From: Candidatus Desulfosporosinus nitrosoreducens
Lineage (GTDB): Bacteria > Bacillota > Desulfitobacteriia > Desulfitobacteriales > Desulfitobacteriaceae
Length of the DNA: 58,009 nucleotides
Reading direction: 5' to 3'
Assembly (NCBI RefSeq): GCF_030954495.1
Contig: NZ_JAVHUW010000024.1
Coordinates: 1-58,009 of the forward strand
Within the stretch, counting starts at the first letter, position 1, and every line of letters begins with the position of its first letter. Of the stretch, positions 39,588-48,474 are shown piece by piece. Made by a program: the position numbers and the translations under genes. The notes beneath the pieces are model-generated. The model did not search any database. It was not told where the DNA came from and saw nothing but the letters and a program-made list of their open reading frames with translations.

Positions 39588-40019
39588 ATGGCTAAGGACG
39601 ATAGGTGCAGCCCTTCAAAATATATCTGTTATAAACTCAGTCGTGTGATGAGAAAAATTAACCGTTATTATGAAAGCAACCTTTCCCATTATGGACTTAC
39701 TCCGTCGCAATTCTACGTTTTAAGTGTAGTTTGGGAACACGACGGACTTAAGTTTAAAGATCTTGCGAAACGTTTAGAGATGGATGGCTCAACGCTTACC
39801 TCCATCTTGGATCGCCTGGAGCGGCAGGATTTGGCAGAGAGGAGGGACGATCCCGAAGACAGACGTTCGCTCTTAGTGTTTCTTAAACAGAAAGCTCTTG
39901 AGAACATATCTGAAATTACTTATCTTGCCGAGAAGATGGACCAAGAAATAAAAGGGCGCTTCTCGAAGGAAGAGTATGAAACCTTTGAAAATGTTCTGGA
40001 CAAACTTTTCCAAGATTAA
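39588..40019 (+). CDS. MarR-family transcriptional regulator
   Basis: A 143-residue winged-helix regulator. The central segment LAKRLEMDGSTLTSILDRLE is the recognition helix-turn-helix and RRDDPEDRRSLLVFL the wing, with the DxR motif of the family. ATG 7 nt after a GAGGTGA sequence. It precedes the flavin oxidoreductase gene by 120 bp, so it probably regulates itself through the palindrome at 39537 and may control that enzyme. A cysteine near the N-terminus (DRCSPSKYICYK) could serve redox sensing, but this is speculative. Confidence 0.88.
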   Translation: MAKDDRCSPSKYICYKLSRVMRKINRYYESNLSHYGLTPSQFYVLSVVWEHDGLKFKDLAKRLEMDGSTLTSILDRLERQDLAERRDDPEDRRSLLVFLKQKALENISEITYLAEKMDQEIKGRFSKEEYETFENVLDKLFQD

Positions 40020-40139
40020 GAAGGCAAATGAACTCATTCCGCTAAAGATCAAACTATTATTCTCAATCTTCGCAGAAGCAGCATAGGGAATAGGGCATGA
40101 AAAAGGACAAGGCCAAGAAATAAAGAGGAGGGTATTTTG

Positions 40140-42149
40140 ATGTCGCTGTTGTTTTCCCCCGCCCAGATAGGCACTCTTCAAGTACGCAATCGTTTGATTA
40201 TGACTCCGATGCACCTGGGGTATAGCCCTAAAGGAGAGGTTACCGACCGGCTGGTCGAGTTTTATCGAGCCCGGGCCCGCGGCGGTGTGGGACTGATTAT
40301 TGTAGGCGGATGTGGTATTGACAAGATTGGCAATGCCTTTGCTATGACTCAATTGGACGACGATTCCTGCTTGCCCGGTCTGCGTAAATTGGTAGACGCC
40401 GTTCACGCCGAAGGTGCGAAAATTGTTCCTCAGCTCTATCAGGCCGGCCGCTATGCCCATTCGGCTCACACCGGTCAGCCCTCTGTAGCTCCTTCGGCGA
40501 TTCCCTCCCGGCTGACGGGACAAATGCCTGTGGAATTGACAGAGGAAAAGATATCCGAAATTATGGTTGCTTATGAAAATGCCGCCAGAAGAGCTCAAGC
40601 AGCGGGCTTTGACGGGGTTGAAATTTTAGCCAGCGCAGGCTACTTAATCTCTCAATTCCTCTCGCCTTTGACAAACCATCGCACGGACCGCTATGGCGGA
40701 GACCTTCAGGCTCGCATGACGTTCGGTTTGGAAGTGGTTGAAACGGTTCGCCGTACTGTTGGTCCGGACTATCCCATCATTGTGCGGGTGGCCGGAAATG
40801 ACTTTATGCCCGGCAGTCATACGAACGCAGAGTCACGCCTGTTTTGTCAGGCCCTGGAGAAAGCCGGAGTGAATGCGCTTAATGTGACAGGGGGCTGGCA
40901 TGAAACTCCCGTGCCTCAGTTGACCATGAACGTTCCCCCCGGAGCTTATACTTATTTGGCTTATGGAATTAAACAAGCTGTTTCTATTCCGGTCATCGCC
41001 TGCAATCGCATCAATACCCCCGAACTTGCCGAAAGGATTCTTCAAGAGGGAAAAGCCGATTTCATTGGCATGGCCCGGCAACTCCTGGCGGACCCAGAAT
41101 TTCCCCAGAAAGCCCTGCAAGGAAATTCCGCGGCTATCCGTCCTTGCATCGGCTGTAATCAAGGCTGTCTCGACAATGTCTTTCGCATGAAACCAGTGAC
41201 CTGTTTAGTCAATGCTGAAGCGGGACGGGAAGCTGAGTTAGAACCGCTTCAACCAACTTCAAATCCTCAGAAATTCCTTGTGATTGGCGCCGGGGCTTCC
41301 GGATTAGAGTATGCCCGGGTTGCCGCCCTCCGCGGGCACAGTGTGACAGTATGGGAAGAAGGCCAGGAGCCTGGCGGGCAGTTGACTTTGGCCGCAGCTC
41401 CTCCCGGACGAAAAGATTTCCTCCGCCTTAGAGAGTATTTGCTGAAAGCTTGTCAGCAACTGGGAGTAAACATTAGCTATGGAATCACGGCTACTCCGGA
41501 AAGCATTTTGACCGCGGTTCAGGAAGAAGGTTTTGCCGGAGTTGTTCTTGCCACAGGGTCTCTCCCTGTCAGCCCCTCAATTTCCCGGCAGGGTGGGATA
41601 AAAGTTCTCCAGGCTTGGGATGTCCTTAAAGGCTGTGAACAAACAGGGGAAACTATCCTAATCGTAGGCGGCGGGGCTGTCGGGGTGGAGACTGCTCTCT
41701 ATTTGGCAGAAGCGGGCACCTTGGATAATGAAACCCTTCGCTTCCTCATGCTGGAACATGCGGAAGCAGAGAAAGAGCTTTATCGCCTCTTGACCCAAAG
41801 TCATAAGAAAATAACGATTTTAGAGATGGCCAAGGGAATTGGGCGGGATATCGGCCCCAGTACCCGCTGGTCGATGTTAACTGATCTGAAGCGTTACGGA
41901 GTTAAATGTCTGGACGAGACAACAGTCCTGGAGGTATTGCCGGAGGGTGTCTCAGTGGAAAGCTCAGGGTCCAAAGGTTTGCTTCCTGCCGACACGGTGA
42001 TTTTTGCCGTAGGTTCGCGCTCCCGGAATGAATTGTATTCTGCCCTGGAGGGAAAAGTGAAAAATTTAAGCGTCATTGGGGATGCTCTCAACCCGAGAAA
42101 AGCCCTGGATGCCATTCATAATGCTTATGCCGAAGCTATCCGGCAATAA
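40140..42149 (+). CDS. NADH:flavin oxidoreductase, old-yellow-enzyme/2,4-dienoyl-CoA reductase type
   Basis: A 669-residue reductase with an FMN-binding TIM barrel (about 1-340), a 4Fe-4S cluster site CIGCNQGC with a fourth Cys 12 positions later, and a C-terminal FAD/NAD(P) module (VIGAGASGLEYARVAALRG near 383; IVGGGAVGVETALYLAEAG near 505). The layout equals FadH, TMADH-like and enoate reductases; the substrate is open. The ATG at 40140 follows GAGGAGGG; a TTG one codon earlier is possible. The loop NAGGYL-type active-site segment reads ASAGYLISQFLSP. It is preceded by MarR. Confidence 0.85.
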   Translation: MSLLFSPAQIGTLQVRNRLIMTPMHLGYSPKGEVTDRLVEFYRARARGGVGLIIVGGCGIDKIGNAFAMTQLDDDSCLPGLRKLVDAVHAEGAKIVPQLYQAGRYAHSAHTGQPSVAPSAIPSRLTGQMPVELTEEKISEIMVAYENAARRAQAAGFDGVEILASAGYLISQFLSPLTNHRTDRYGGDLQARMTFGLEVVETVRRTVGPDYPIIVRVAGNDFMPGSHTNAESRLFCQALEKAGVNALNVTGGWHETPVPQLTMNVPPGAYTYLAYGIKQAVSIPVIACNRINTPELAERILQEGKADFIGMARQLLADPEFPQKALQGNSAAIRPCIGCNQGCLDNVFRMKPVTCLVNAEAGREAELEPLQPTSNPQKFLVIGAGASGLEYARVAALRGHSVTVWEEGQEPGGQLTLAAAPPGRKDFLRLREYLLKACQQLGVNISYGITATPESILTAVQEEGFAGVVLATGSLPVSPSISRQGGIKVLQAWDVLKGCEQTGETILIVGGGAVGVETALYLAEAGTLDNETLRFLMLEHAEAEKELYRLLTQSHKKITILEMAKGIGRDIGPSTRWSMLTDLKRYGVKCLDETTVLEVLPEGVSVESSGSKGLLPADTVIFAVGSRSRNELYSALEGKVKNLSVIGDALNPRKALDAIHNAYAEAIRQ

Positions 42150-42265
42150 GTCTTGAAAAGAGGGGGGGACTAAGGGACACTTGATTGAACTCAAGAAGAA
42201 GCCTTATCCAGCTTTAGCCGGGTAAGTCAAGCCTCAGTATTCAGCTTTGGATTTTTTGGTAAAAG

Positions 42266-42281
42266 TGTGACACATTTCACG
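42266..42281. promoter_or_regulatory. CRP/FNR-family operator-like site
   Basis: TGTGA-N6-TCACG matches the TGTGA-N6-TCACA consensus in 9 of 10 positions. With TATAAT at 42303, the centre is about 41 bp upstream of the expected start of transcription, the standard class II activator position. Confidence 0.6.
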
Positions 42282-42302
42282 CCAACTCATTTCTAAAATT
42301 CT

Positions 42303-42308
42303 TATAAT
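42303..42308 (+). promoter_or_regulatory. -10 element of the HPP gene
   Basis: TATAAT without a good -35, as expected for an activator-dependent promoter. Confidence 0.6.
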
Positions 42309-42339
42309 AGGTATCAAGAAATGAGCAGGGGGTGTGATA

Positions 42340-42861
42340 TTGGAACTATTGATTCGCTACATATCCAAAATGAAAGGCTATAAAAGAACAACGCCTTTGG
42401 AATCTCCGCCACCTTTGGATATCATAGTTACTTGGCTGGGCGCTTTTGCGGGGATAATTGCCATTGTCTTATTATGTCATAAATTTGACTTACCGATTGT
42501 CGCTTCTTTTGGGGCCTCTGCGGTGCTGATTTACGGGGTTCCTGATGCGCCCTTGTCCCAGCCGAGAAATGTTATTTTGGGTCATATAATTTCCGCCTCA
42601 ATAGGAGTTGCCACTTATATGCTCTTTGGCTTAACCTGGTGGTCCCCGGCTTTAGGCACGGCTTTGGCCCTGGTTGCCATTATGCTTACGAAAACGACCC
42701 ATCCGCCCGGTGGGGCCACCGCTTTATTTGCCGTATTAAGTAAAGCCCAGCCCAGTTACATCTTGAACCCGATTGCCGTGGGGGCGGTTACCATGGTTCT
42801 GATTGGTTTACTTGTCAATAATCTCTCTCCCAATCGGCATTATCCCAGATATTGGTTCTGA
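42340..42861 (+). CDS. HPP-family membrane protein
   Basis: A 173-residue, four-helix membrane protein of the HPP family. The family motif THPPGGATA is near residue 120. HPP proteins in plastids and cyanobacteria have been linked to nitrite transport; bacterial roles are less clear. The start is TTG at 42340, 7 nt after CAGGGGG; a GTG at 42334 lies closer to the site and is less likely. It lies behind a CRP/FNR-type site, and a USP gene follows after 32 bp in the same operon. Confidence 0.85.
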   Translation: MELLIRYISKMKGYKRTTPLESPPPLDIIVTWLGAFAGIIAIVLLCHKFDLPIVASFGASAVLIYGVPDAPLSQPRNVILGHIISASIGVATYMLFGLTWWSPALGTALALVAIMLTKTTHPPGGATALFAVLSKAQPSYILNPIAVGAVTMVLIGLLVNNLSPNRHYPRYWF

Positions 42862-42893
42862 TGTTCTAATCAGAGAGCAAGAAAGGAGAACGT

Positions 42894-43319
42894 ATGTTCA
42901 AGACTATTTTGGTTCCGACTGACGCCTCCGACTCAGCACGGCATGCTTTAAGCACTGCCCTGGAAGTTGCCCGGGAACTTGGTTCCCGCATTGTTCTTTT
43001 GCATGTGGTTTTCACTCCGGAGGCCTTAGGCTACACTTTAGGAAGCGGCATCGCCGTACCGCAAGATGAAATAAACATCTACGGCAAGGAGGCCCTGGCG
43101 GCGACTCTGGCGGGGATAGACACTAAAAACATAGAAGTAGAGGTAAAGCATCTGCCGGGACACCCTGCGGCCATGATTCTCAAAGAGCTTGAGAGCGGAA
43201 GTTATGATCTTGTTGTTATGGGAAGCCGTGGCTATGGCCCTATTTCAGGGTCATTGCTCGGAAGTGTCAGTCAAAAAGTTCTTTCTAAGGCAAACTGTCC
43301 CGTCATGATTGTCAAATAG
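42894..43319 (+). CDS. Universal stress protein UspA, standard length
   Basis: A 141-residue UspA protein of canonical size, unlike the longer local family in region 1. It begins MFKTILVPTDASDSARHAL and has the complete nucleotide motif G-2x-G-9x-GS (GSRGYGPISGSLLGS), so ATP binding is expected. ATG after AAGGAGAAC. It is the second gene of the HPP operon, probably controlled by the upstream CRP/FNR-type site. A good terminator follows. Confidence 0.9.
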   Translation: MFKTILVPTDASDSARHALSTALEVARELGSRIVLLHVVFTPEALGYTLGSGIAVPQDEINIYGKEALAATLAGIDTKNIEVEVKHLPGHPAAMILKELESGSYDLVVMGSRGYGPISGSLLGSVSQKVLSKANCPVMIVK

Positions 43320-43351
43320 CCAAGTTTCCGCCCAGAGCCAACCTTTTTAAA

Positions 43352-43406
43352 TCCTCCCCAAGTGGGTAAGCAGAATTCTGTACCTGACTTGGAGGGGATT
43401 TTTTAT
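43352..43406 (+). terminator. Terminator after uspA
   Basis: AATCCTCCCCAAGT pairs with ACTTGGAGGGGATT, followed by six T. Confidence 0.92.
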
Positions 43407-43440
43407 CTTGCGGCTAGACAAAGTAGAGAAACAGGTGGTA

Positions 43441-43470
43441 TTGTACATAATGTCAAATGTAGAGTAAAAT
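43441..43470 (+). promoter_or_regulatory. Candidate promoter of parE
   Basis: TTGTAC and TAAAAT with an 18-bp spacer, 20 bp before the start codon. Confidence 0.5.
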
Positions 43471-43489
43471 CACATCGGAGGTGAATTGT

Positions 43490-45403
43490 TTGTCGGCAAA
43501 TCAGTATAACGCTGAATCGATACAAGTATTAGAGGGCCTGGAGGCGGTGCGCCGCCGTCCGGGAATGTACATAGGATCTACCGGCAGCAGGGGGCTGCAT
43601 CACCTGGCCTATGAGATAATTGACAATGCTATTGATGAGGCAGGAGCAGGCTTTTGTGATCACATCTCTGTTACCTTAAACCAAGACGGATCAATCGCCA
43701 TTGAAGACAATGGCCGGGGAATTCCGGTGGATATTCATGCCGGAAAAAAGATTTCGGCAGTGCGTTTAGCTTTTGAAACGCTTCACGCAGGCGGCAAGTT
43801 TGGCGGGGATACTTATAAGACGTCCGGTGGGCTGCACGGAGTCGGAGCCAGTGTCGTCAATGCCTTGTCCGAGTCTTTGACTGTGGAAATCAAACGCGAC
43901 GGCAAGCTTTATCGAGTGGAATACCTTCATGGCGGGGAATTAAAGTCCGATCTGAAAGCAGTTGGGAAAAAAATAAAAGGGACAGGAACGACGGTAATTT
44001 TCAAGCCTGACCCTTCAATTTTCAAAGAAACAACGACCTTTAAATATGACACCTTGCGCAGCCGCTTGCTGGAGCTGTCATTTCTGAACAAAGGATTGAC
44101 AATTATTCTAACCGACCTGCGGGGGGAGATGAAGTCCGAAACCTTTTCTCAACAGCAAGGGATTATTGGTTTTGTTGAACATTTAATGAAAGAGGCCGGA
44201 GTGTCGGCCGTCCACAAGAAAATAATTTATTTTACGGGCCAGAAAGAAGATGTCATTATGGAGTGTGCTCTTCAGTACAGCGATGGAGAGGATGAAGCAT
44301 TGCACTCTTATGTCAACAATATTCCCACCGATGAAGGCGGAACTCACGAGTCTGGGTTTCGTACGGCTTTGACAAAAGCCTTTAACAATTATGGCCGCAA
44401 AAATAATCTCTTTAAAAAAGAAGAAAGCCTCATCGGGGACGACCTTCGTGATGGCTTGACCTGTATTTTGTCTCTGAAGATTAAAGACCCTCAATTTGAA
44501 GGGCAGACGAAAACGAAACTTTCCAATCTGGAGGTTGAGGGAATTGTCCAATCACTGACCAACGAAGGGATAAGTCAGTTTTTGGAGCAAAACCCCGCTC
44601 TGGCGAAACAAGTCATTAACCGCACCTTGACAACCTGTTTGCTGAGACTTGCCGCCAAAAAGGCCAAGGAGTTGAAAAAGAAAGCCCGGGACGCCGAAGT
44701 TAAAGCGTTAAGCGGCAAATTAGCGGCCTGCAGCGGTAAGGACAAAAACCGCAATGAACTTTTTCTCGTGGAAGGGGACAGCGCCGGCGGTTCAGCCAAA
44801 ATGGGGAGGGACCGGCGTTTTCAGGCAATTCTTCCTTTGCGCGGGAAAGTTATCAATACCTACCGGGCGAAACTTGATAAGATTTTAGAAAACGAGGAAA
44901 TCCGAAGTATTATTACAGCGGTTGGTTCGGGCATTGGCAAAGAGTTTGATTTAGAGAAAGGCAACTATGCCCGCGTCTGCATCATGACGGACGCTGATAT
45001 TGACGGAGCCCATATTCGCTGTTTGCTGCTGACATTTTTCTATAGATATATGAAGCCGCTGATTTTAAACGGCCGGGTATTTATCGCCCAATCCCCTCTT
45101 TACAAAGTTGAAAAAGAACGCGGCAAGATTACCCGCTACGCCTTTGACGATGGCGAGTTGAAGCAGCAGCTTAAAGAATTGGGAAAAACGGCCAAGGTTT
45201 CACGCTATAAAGGGCTTGGAGAAATGAACCCGGAACAACTTTGGGAAACAACCCTGAATCCTGCCAATCGGCGCATGATCCAGGTAACTATAGACGATAC
45301 ATTAGAGGCGGAACGCAAGCTCAGAATTTTGATGGGCGACCAGGTTGAGCCGCGACGTGATTTTTTAATGGACAATATTGTCTTTACCGATGATGATATG
45401 TGA
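43490..45403 (+). CDS. parE: Type IIA topoisomerase ATPase subunit (ParE/GyrB family)
   Basis: A 637-residue subunit of topoisomerase IV or a second gyrase. The GHKL ATPase domain shows VRRRPGMYIGSTG, EIIDNAIDEAGAG and DNGRGIPVDIH; GGLHGVGASVVNALS binds the phosphates. The TOPRIM domain contains LVEGDSAGGSAKMGRDR and the C-terminal region ends near DFLMDNI. TTG at 43490 follows GGAGGTGA at good distance; the GTG at 43481 overlaps that site. It is 22 bp ahead of the A subunit. The partner lacks the GyrA-box, hence the ParE label. Confidence 0.87.
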   Translation: MSANQYNAESIQVLEGLEAVRRRPGMYIGSTGSRGLHHLAYEIIDNAIDEAGAGFCDHISVTLNQDGSIAIEDNGRGIPVDIHAGKKISAVRLAFETLHAGGKFGGDTYKTSGGLHGVGASVVNALSESLTVEIKRDGKLYRVEYLHGGELKSDLKAVGKKIKGTGTTVIFKPDPSIFKETTTFKYDTLRSRLLELSFLNKGLTIILTDLRGEMKSETFSQQQGIIGFVEHLMKEAGVSAVHKKIIYFTGQKEDVIMECALQYSDGEDEALHSYVNNIPTDEGGTHESGFRTALTKAFNNYGRKNNLFKKEESLIGDDLRDGLTCILSLKIKDPQFEGQTKTKLSNLEVEGIVQSLTNEGISQFLEQNPALAKQVINRTLTTCLLRLAAKKAKELKKKARDAEVKALSGKLAACSGKDKNRNELFLVEGDSAGGSAKMGRDRRFQAILPLRGKVINTYRAKLDKILENEEIRSIITAVGSGIGKEFDLEKGNYARVCIMTDADIDGAHIRCLLLTFFYRYMKPLILNGRVFIAQSPLYKVEKERGKITRYAFDDGELKQQLKELGKTAKVSRYKGLGEMNPEQLWETTLNPANRRMIQVTIDDTLEAERKLRILMGDQVEPRRDFLMDNIVFTDDDM

Positions 45404-45425
45404 GTGAAAAGGGGAGTAACGCCTA

Positions 45426-47843
45426 ATGAATACCCTGGACGAAACAATTAGTCAGCGCCCATTGGAAGAAGTTCTGCCTGAGTCCTATTTAGGCTATTCC
45501 AAACATGTAATTTTACAGAGAGCTGTGCCGGATGTTCGCGACGGGCTTAAACCGGTGCACCGCAGAATTCTCTATTCGATGGATGAAATAGGAATGTCGC
45601 CGGACAAGCCCTACAGTAAATCAGCCCGTTTGGTCGGAGATTGCATGGGGAAATATCACCCTCACGGCGACTCGTCAATCTATGATTCCGCAGTGCGCAT
45701 GGCGCAGCCCTGGGCCACACGCTATCCCTTGGTCGACGGGCAAGGAAATTTTGGTTCAATTGATGGCGACAACGCGGCCGCCATGCGTTATACAGAAATG
45801 AAAATGACTCCCTTAGCCCAGCTGATGACTCAGGACCTGGATAAAAACACAGTTCTTTTCAAAGCCAACTACGATCAACGGCTGAAAGAACCTGTCGTTC
45901 TGCCCAGCCCTTTCCCCAACCTTTTAATCAATGGAGGCTCAGGGATTGCCGTTGGCATGATGTCGAACATTCCGCCGCATAACTTGCGCGAAGTTGTTGC
46001 CGGAGTTATCCTGCAAATCGACCATCCTGAAACAACGCTTGCAGACCTGATGGGAAAAGTTAAAGGACCCGACTTTCCCACAGGCGGTTTGATTATCGGC
46101 AGTGAGGGAATTGTCAGCGCCTATAAAACAGGCCGCGGAAAAGTGACAATGCGTGGCAAAGCGGTGATTGAGCAAGGTAAAAACGGCAAAAATTTAATCC
46201 TAATTACCGAAATTCCTTATCAAGTCAATAAGTCAACCTTGGCGGCGAAAATCGAGGCTCTTGCTGATTCCGGGAAGATCGGCGGCATCAGTGAAGTTCG
46301 CGATGAATCAGACCGCGAAGGAATCAGACTTGTGGTTGAATGCCGCAAAGAAGTAAATCCTCTGGATGTCTTGCGTCTTCTTTATAAGTACACTCAGATG
46401 GAAGAGACCTTTGGCATCATCAACCTTGTGATAACGGCTGACGGAACGCCCAAGGTTTTGGGTCTCAAAGAAATTAACGCGGCGTTTATCGAACATCGCA
46501 AAATAGTGGTCACCAAACGGACAGAGTTTGATTTGGAAAAGGCTCGCCATAAGATCCATTTGTTGGAGGGCTTGGTGATTGCCATAAATCATCTCGATGA
46601 AGTGATTGCGCTGATCCGTTCCAGTAAAACACCGGCACTGGCCAAAGCAGCGCTGATTACCCGGTTTGAATTCTCAGAAGTTCAGGCCCAAGCTATCCTC
46701 GATATGAAGCTTCAGACCCTGACAAATTATGAGCTTGCAGGAATACGCTCCGAGCATGCGGCGACCTTGCAACTTATTGCGGAATTAGAAAGCATCCTGG
46801 CCGACGTGTCTAAGGTCTATCAAATTATTAAAAACGAACTGAAAGAGATTGCCGAGAAGTATGGAGACGAACGCCGTACCCATATCTTACCCGAAGAGAT
46901 GCGGGAGGAGCTTGACTTAAGTTCTTTTGAGGAAGCCGAGCACCCCTTTGAAATTCTGCTGACCAAACAAGGGTATATTAAACGCATTCCCTTAGCACTT
47001 AAGAGAAGCAAAACAATTCCTTCCCTCGCTTTTAAAGATGGTGACAGTATAGCGGCCAGAATCCCGGCCACGGATCGGGAAACCCTCTATTTCTTTACTC
47101 AGTCCGGCAATTTTTACAGCATAAAAGTTAAAACAGTTCCTGAAGCAGGCCCTAAAGAGAAAGGCGGACCTCTGAATAATTTACTTCAACTGCCCGCACA
47201 GGAAACCGTTATTTCTATTGTGGCTCTAAAAGAGACGACAGATCAGAATTACTTTGTTTTTGTGACTAAAGACGGATTAGTGATGAGGAGCCCGGTCAGC
47301 GATTTTGTCAACGCGCGCAATAATGAAGGTATGGGCATCAAAGCAGGAGATGCTTTAGTAAAAGTAATTTTAAATAGCGATCAAGAGGAGCTGTTTCTGG
47401 CAACTTATAAAGGTCAGGCGATTCGTTACCCGCTGACAGATATTAATCCTATGGGCCGTAAAGCGCGCGGCATTAAAGGGATCGCTCTCAATGAGGATGA
47501 CCGGGTCGTCGCTGCCTTAGTATTGACAACGTCAGCGGAAGTTCCTCAAGGTGATTTGGTTACGCTTAGCGAACGAGGGTTTCTGAAGCGGACGTCTTTT
47601 GAAGAATTTAAGCCCCAAGGCCGGGCCGGTAAGGGGATAATGATTGCTAAAGTAAATGCAGAGGAGATCGGTTTCCTGGTTAGTATCGTTCAAGCCAAGG
47701 AAGAAGATGTACTCTGCGTTCTTCAAGCAGACGGGAACGTTACAAAAGTGGAGATGAAAAATCTCAAAACCGAGCCCCGAACTAAAGCCGGGACTCAATG
47801 GGTACCGGTTTTGCAGAACAATTACACGATAGGAGTTTATTAG
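45426..47843 (+). CDS. parC: Type IIA topoisomerase cleavage subunit (ParC/GyrA family)
   Basis: An 805-residue DNA cleavage subunit. The quinolone-region helix reads HPHGDSSIYDSAVRMAQPW and the catalytic tyrosine is Tyr122 in AMRYTEMKMT. The C-terminal beta-pinwheel is present from about 500. At the place where gyrases have the QRRGGKG box after KQGYIKRIPL the sequence is LKRSKTIPSLAF, so the GyrA-box is missing there; a degenerate QGRAGKG occurs in a later blade. This favours topoisomerase IV (decatenation) over gyrase. ATG after AAAAGGGGAG, in an operon with parE. Confidence 0.85.
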   Translation: MNTLDETISQRPLEEVLPESYLGYSKHVILQRAVPDVRDGLKPVHRRILYSMDEIGMSPDKPYSKSARLVGDCMGKYHPHGDSSIYDSAVRMAQPWATRYPLVDGQGNFGSIDGDNAAAMRYTEMKMTPLAQLMTQDLDKNTVLFKANYDQRLKEPVVLPSPFPNLLINGGSGIAVGMMSNIPPHNLREVVAGVILQIDHPETTLADLMGKVKGPDFPTGGLIIGSEGIVSAYKTGRGKVTMRGKAVIEQGKNGKNLILITEIPYQVNKSTLAAKIEALADSGKIGGISEVRDESDREGIRLVVECRKEVNPLDVLRLLYKYTQMEETFGIINLVITADGTPKVLGLKEINAAFIEHRKIVVTKRTEFDLEKARHKIHLLEGLVIAINHLDEVIALIRSSKTPALAKAALITRFEFSEVQAQAILDMKLQTLTNYELAGIRSEHAATLQLIAELESILADVSKVYQIIKNELKEIAEKYGDERRTHILPEEMREELDLSSFEEAEHPFEILLTKQGYIKRIPLALKRSKTIPSLAFKDGDSIAARIPATDRETLYFFTQSGNFYSIKVKTVPEAGPKEKGGPLNNLLQLPAQETVISIVALKETTDQNYFVFVTKDGLVMRSPVSDFVNARNNEGMGIKAGDALVKVILNSDQEELFLATYKGQAIRYPLTDINPMGRKARGIKGIALNEDDRVVAALVLTTSAEVPQGDLVTLSERGFLKRTSFEEFKPQGRAGKGIMIAKVNAEEIGFLVSIVQAKEEDVLCVLQADGNVTKVEMKNLKTEPRTKAGTQWVPVLQNNYTIGVY

Positions 47844-47907
47844 CTAACAGCTTTTAACTTTTCTGGCCAAAGAACATTGAATAACTAAGTTGCAGGAGCA
47901 ACATACT

Positions 47908-48216
47908 ATGGACAAAATCTCGGATAACGGGGGGATAAAACAAATGGAAATTTCCGATGTTACAGTTGACGGCTCAGGCTATGATCGGGAGTATAATTTT
48001 AATAACTACGCTTTAACTCTCGTCTTCCATAACAGCGGCAATGAAAAGGTTGTAAGAGCCAATTTAAGGTATTATCCCTCAAGCCGTGAATGGGATCTCA
48101 ATCCTATTTTCTATGAGTATTCCGAAGAAGAAAAGAAGGAGTTAATTGCTCAAATTATTCGCAATGAGAATTTTAAAACCGTCTTTGCAGAACAAGCCAG
48201 CACTTTAATGGGGTAA
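47908..48216 (+). CDS. Small conserved protein of unknown function
   Basis: A 102-residue soluble protein that I do not recognise. Residues 12-60 look like beta strands (ISDVTVDGSGYDREYNF, YALTLVFHNSG), and the C-terminal third is acidic and helical (YEYSEEEKKELIAQII). ATG at 47908 is 9 nt after AGGAG; a TTG at 47890 is unlikely. It begins 65 bp after parC and ends in a strong terminator, so it may share the parEC transcript. Confidence 0.65.
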   Translation: MDKISDNGGIKQMEISDVTVDGSGYDREYNFNNYALTLVFHNSGNEKVVRANLRYYPSSREWDLNPIFYEYSEEEKKELIAQIIRNENFKTVFAEQASTLMG

Positions 48217-48231
48217 GCAGGAGAATTAAAA

Positions 48232-48289
48232 GGGAGTACCAACAGAGGGAGTATGGATTCGGATACTTTTCTGTTGGTCTCCCATTTTT
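48232..48289 (+). terminator. Terminator before the LtaS-like gene
   Basis: GGGAGTACCAACAG pairs with CTGTTGGTCTCCC, followed by five T. Confidence 0.88.
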
Positions 48290-48474
48290 GCTGTTTAGCT
48301 TTACAATTCTTTAAGGTTCAAGGTCAAGCGAGGTCTCCTTTAAGCGCTATAGGAACATTAAATCATCGCTATCGGTTTGTGAAGTTTAATTTGTGAAGTT
48401 TAAATAAAAGGATTTTGCGGATAGTTGGCGAATAAACTTAAGTTTTCTAAATTCAAGTAGAGGATTGGTGCTTT

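Noticed and set aside
39873..40598. 241-codon minus-strand frame opposite MarR and the oxidoreductase
   Set aside because: Mirror of two clearly coding plus-strand genes; composition is biased and no family is recognisable.
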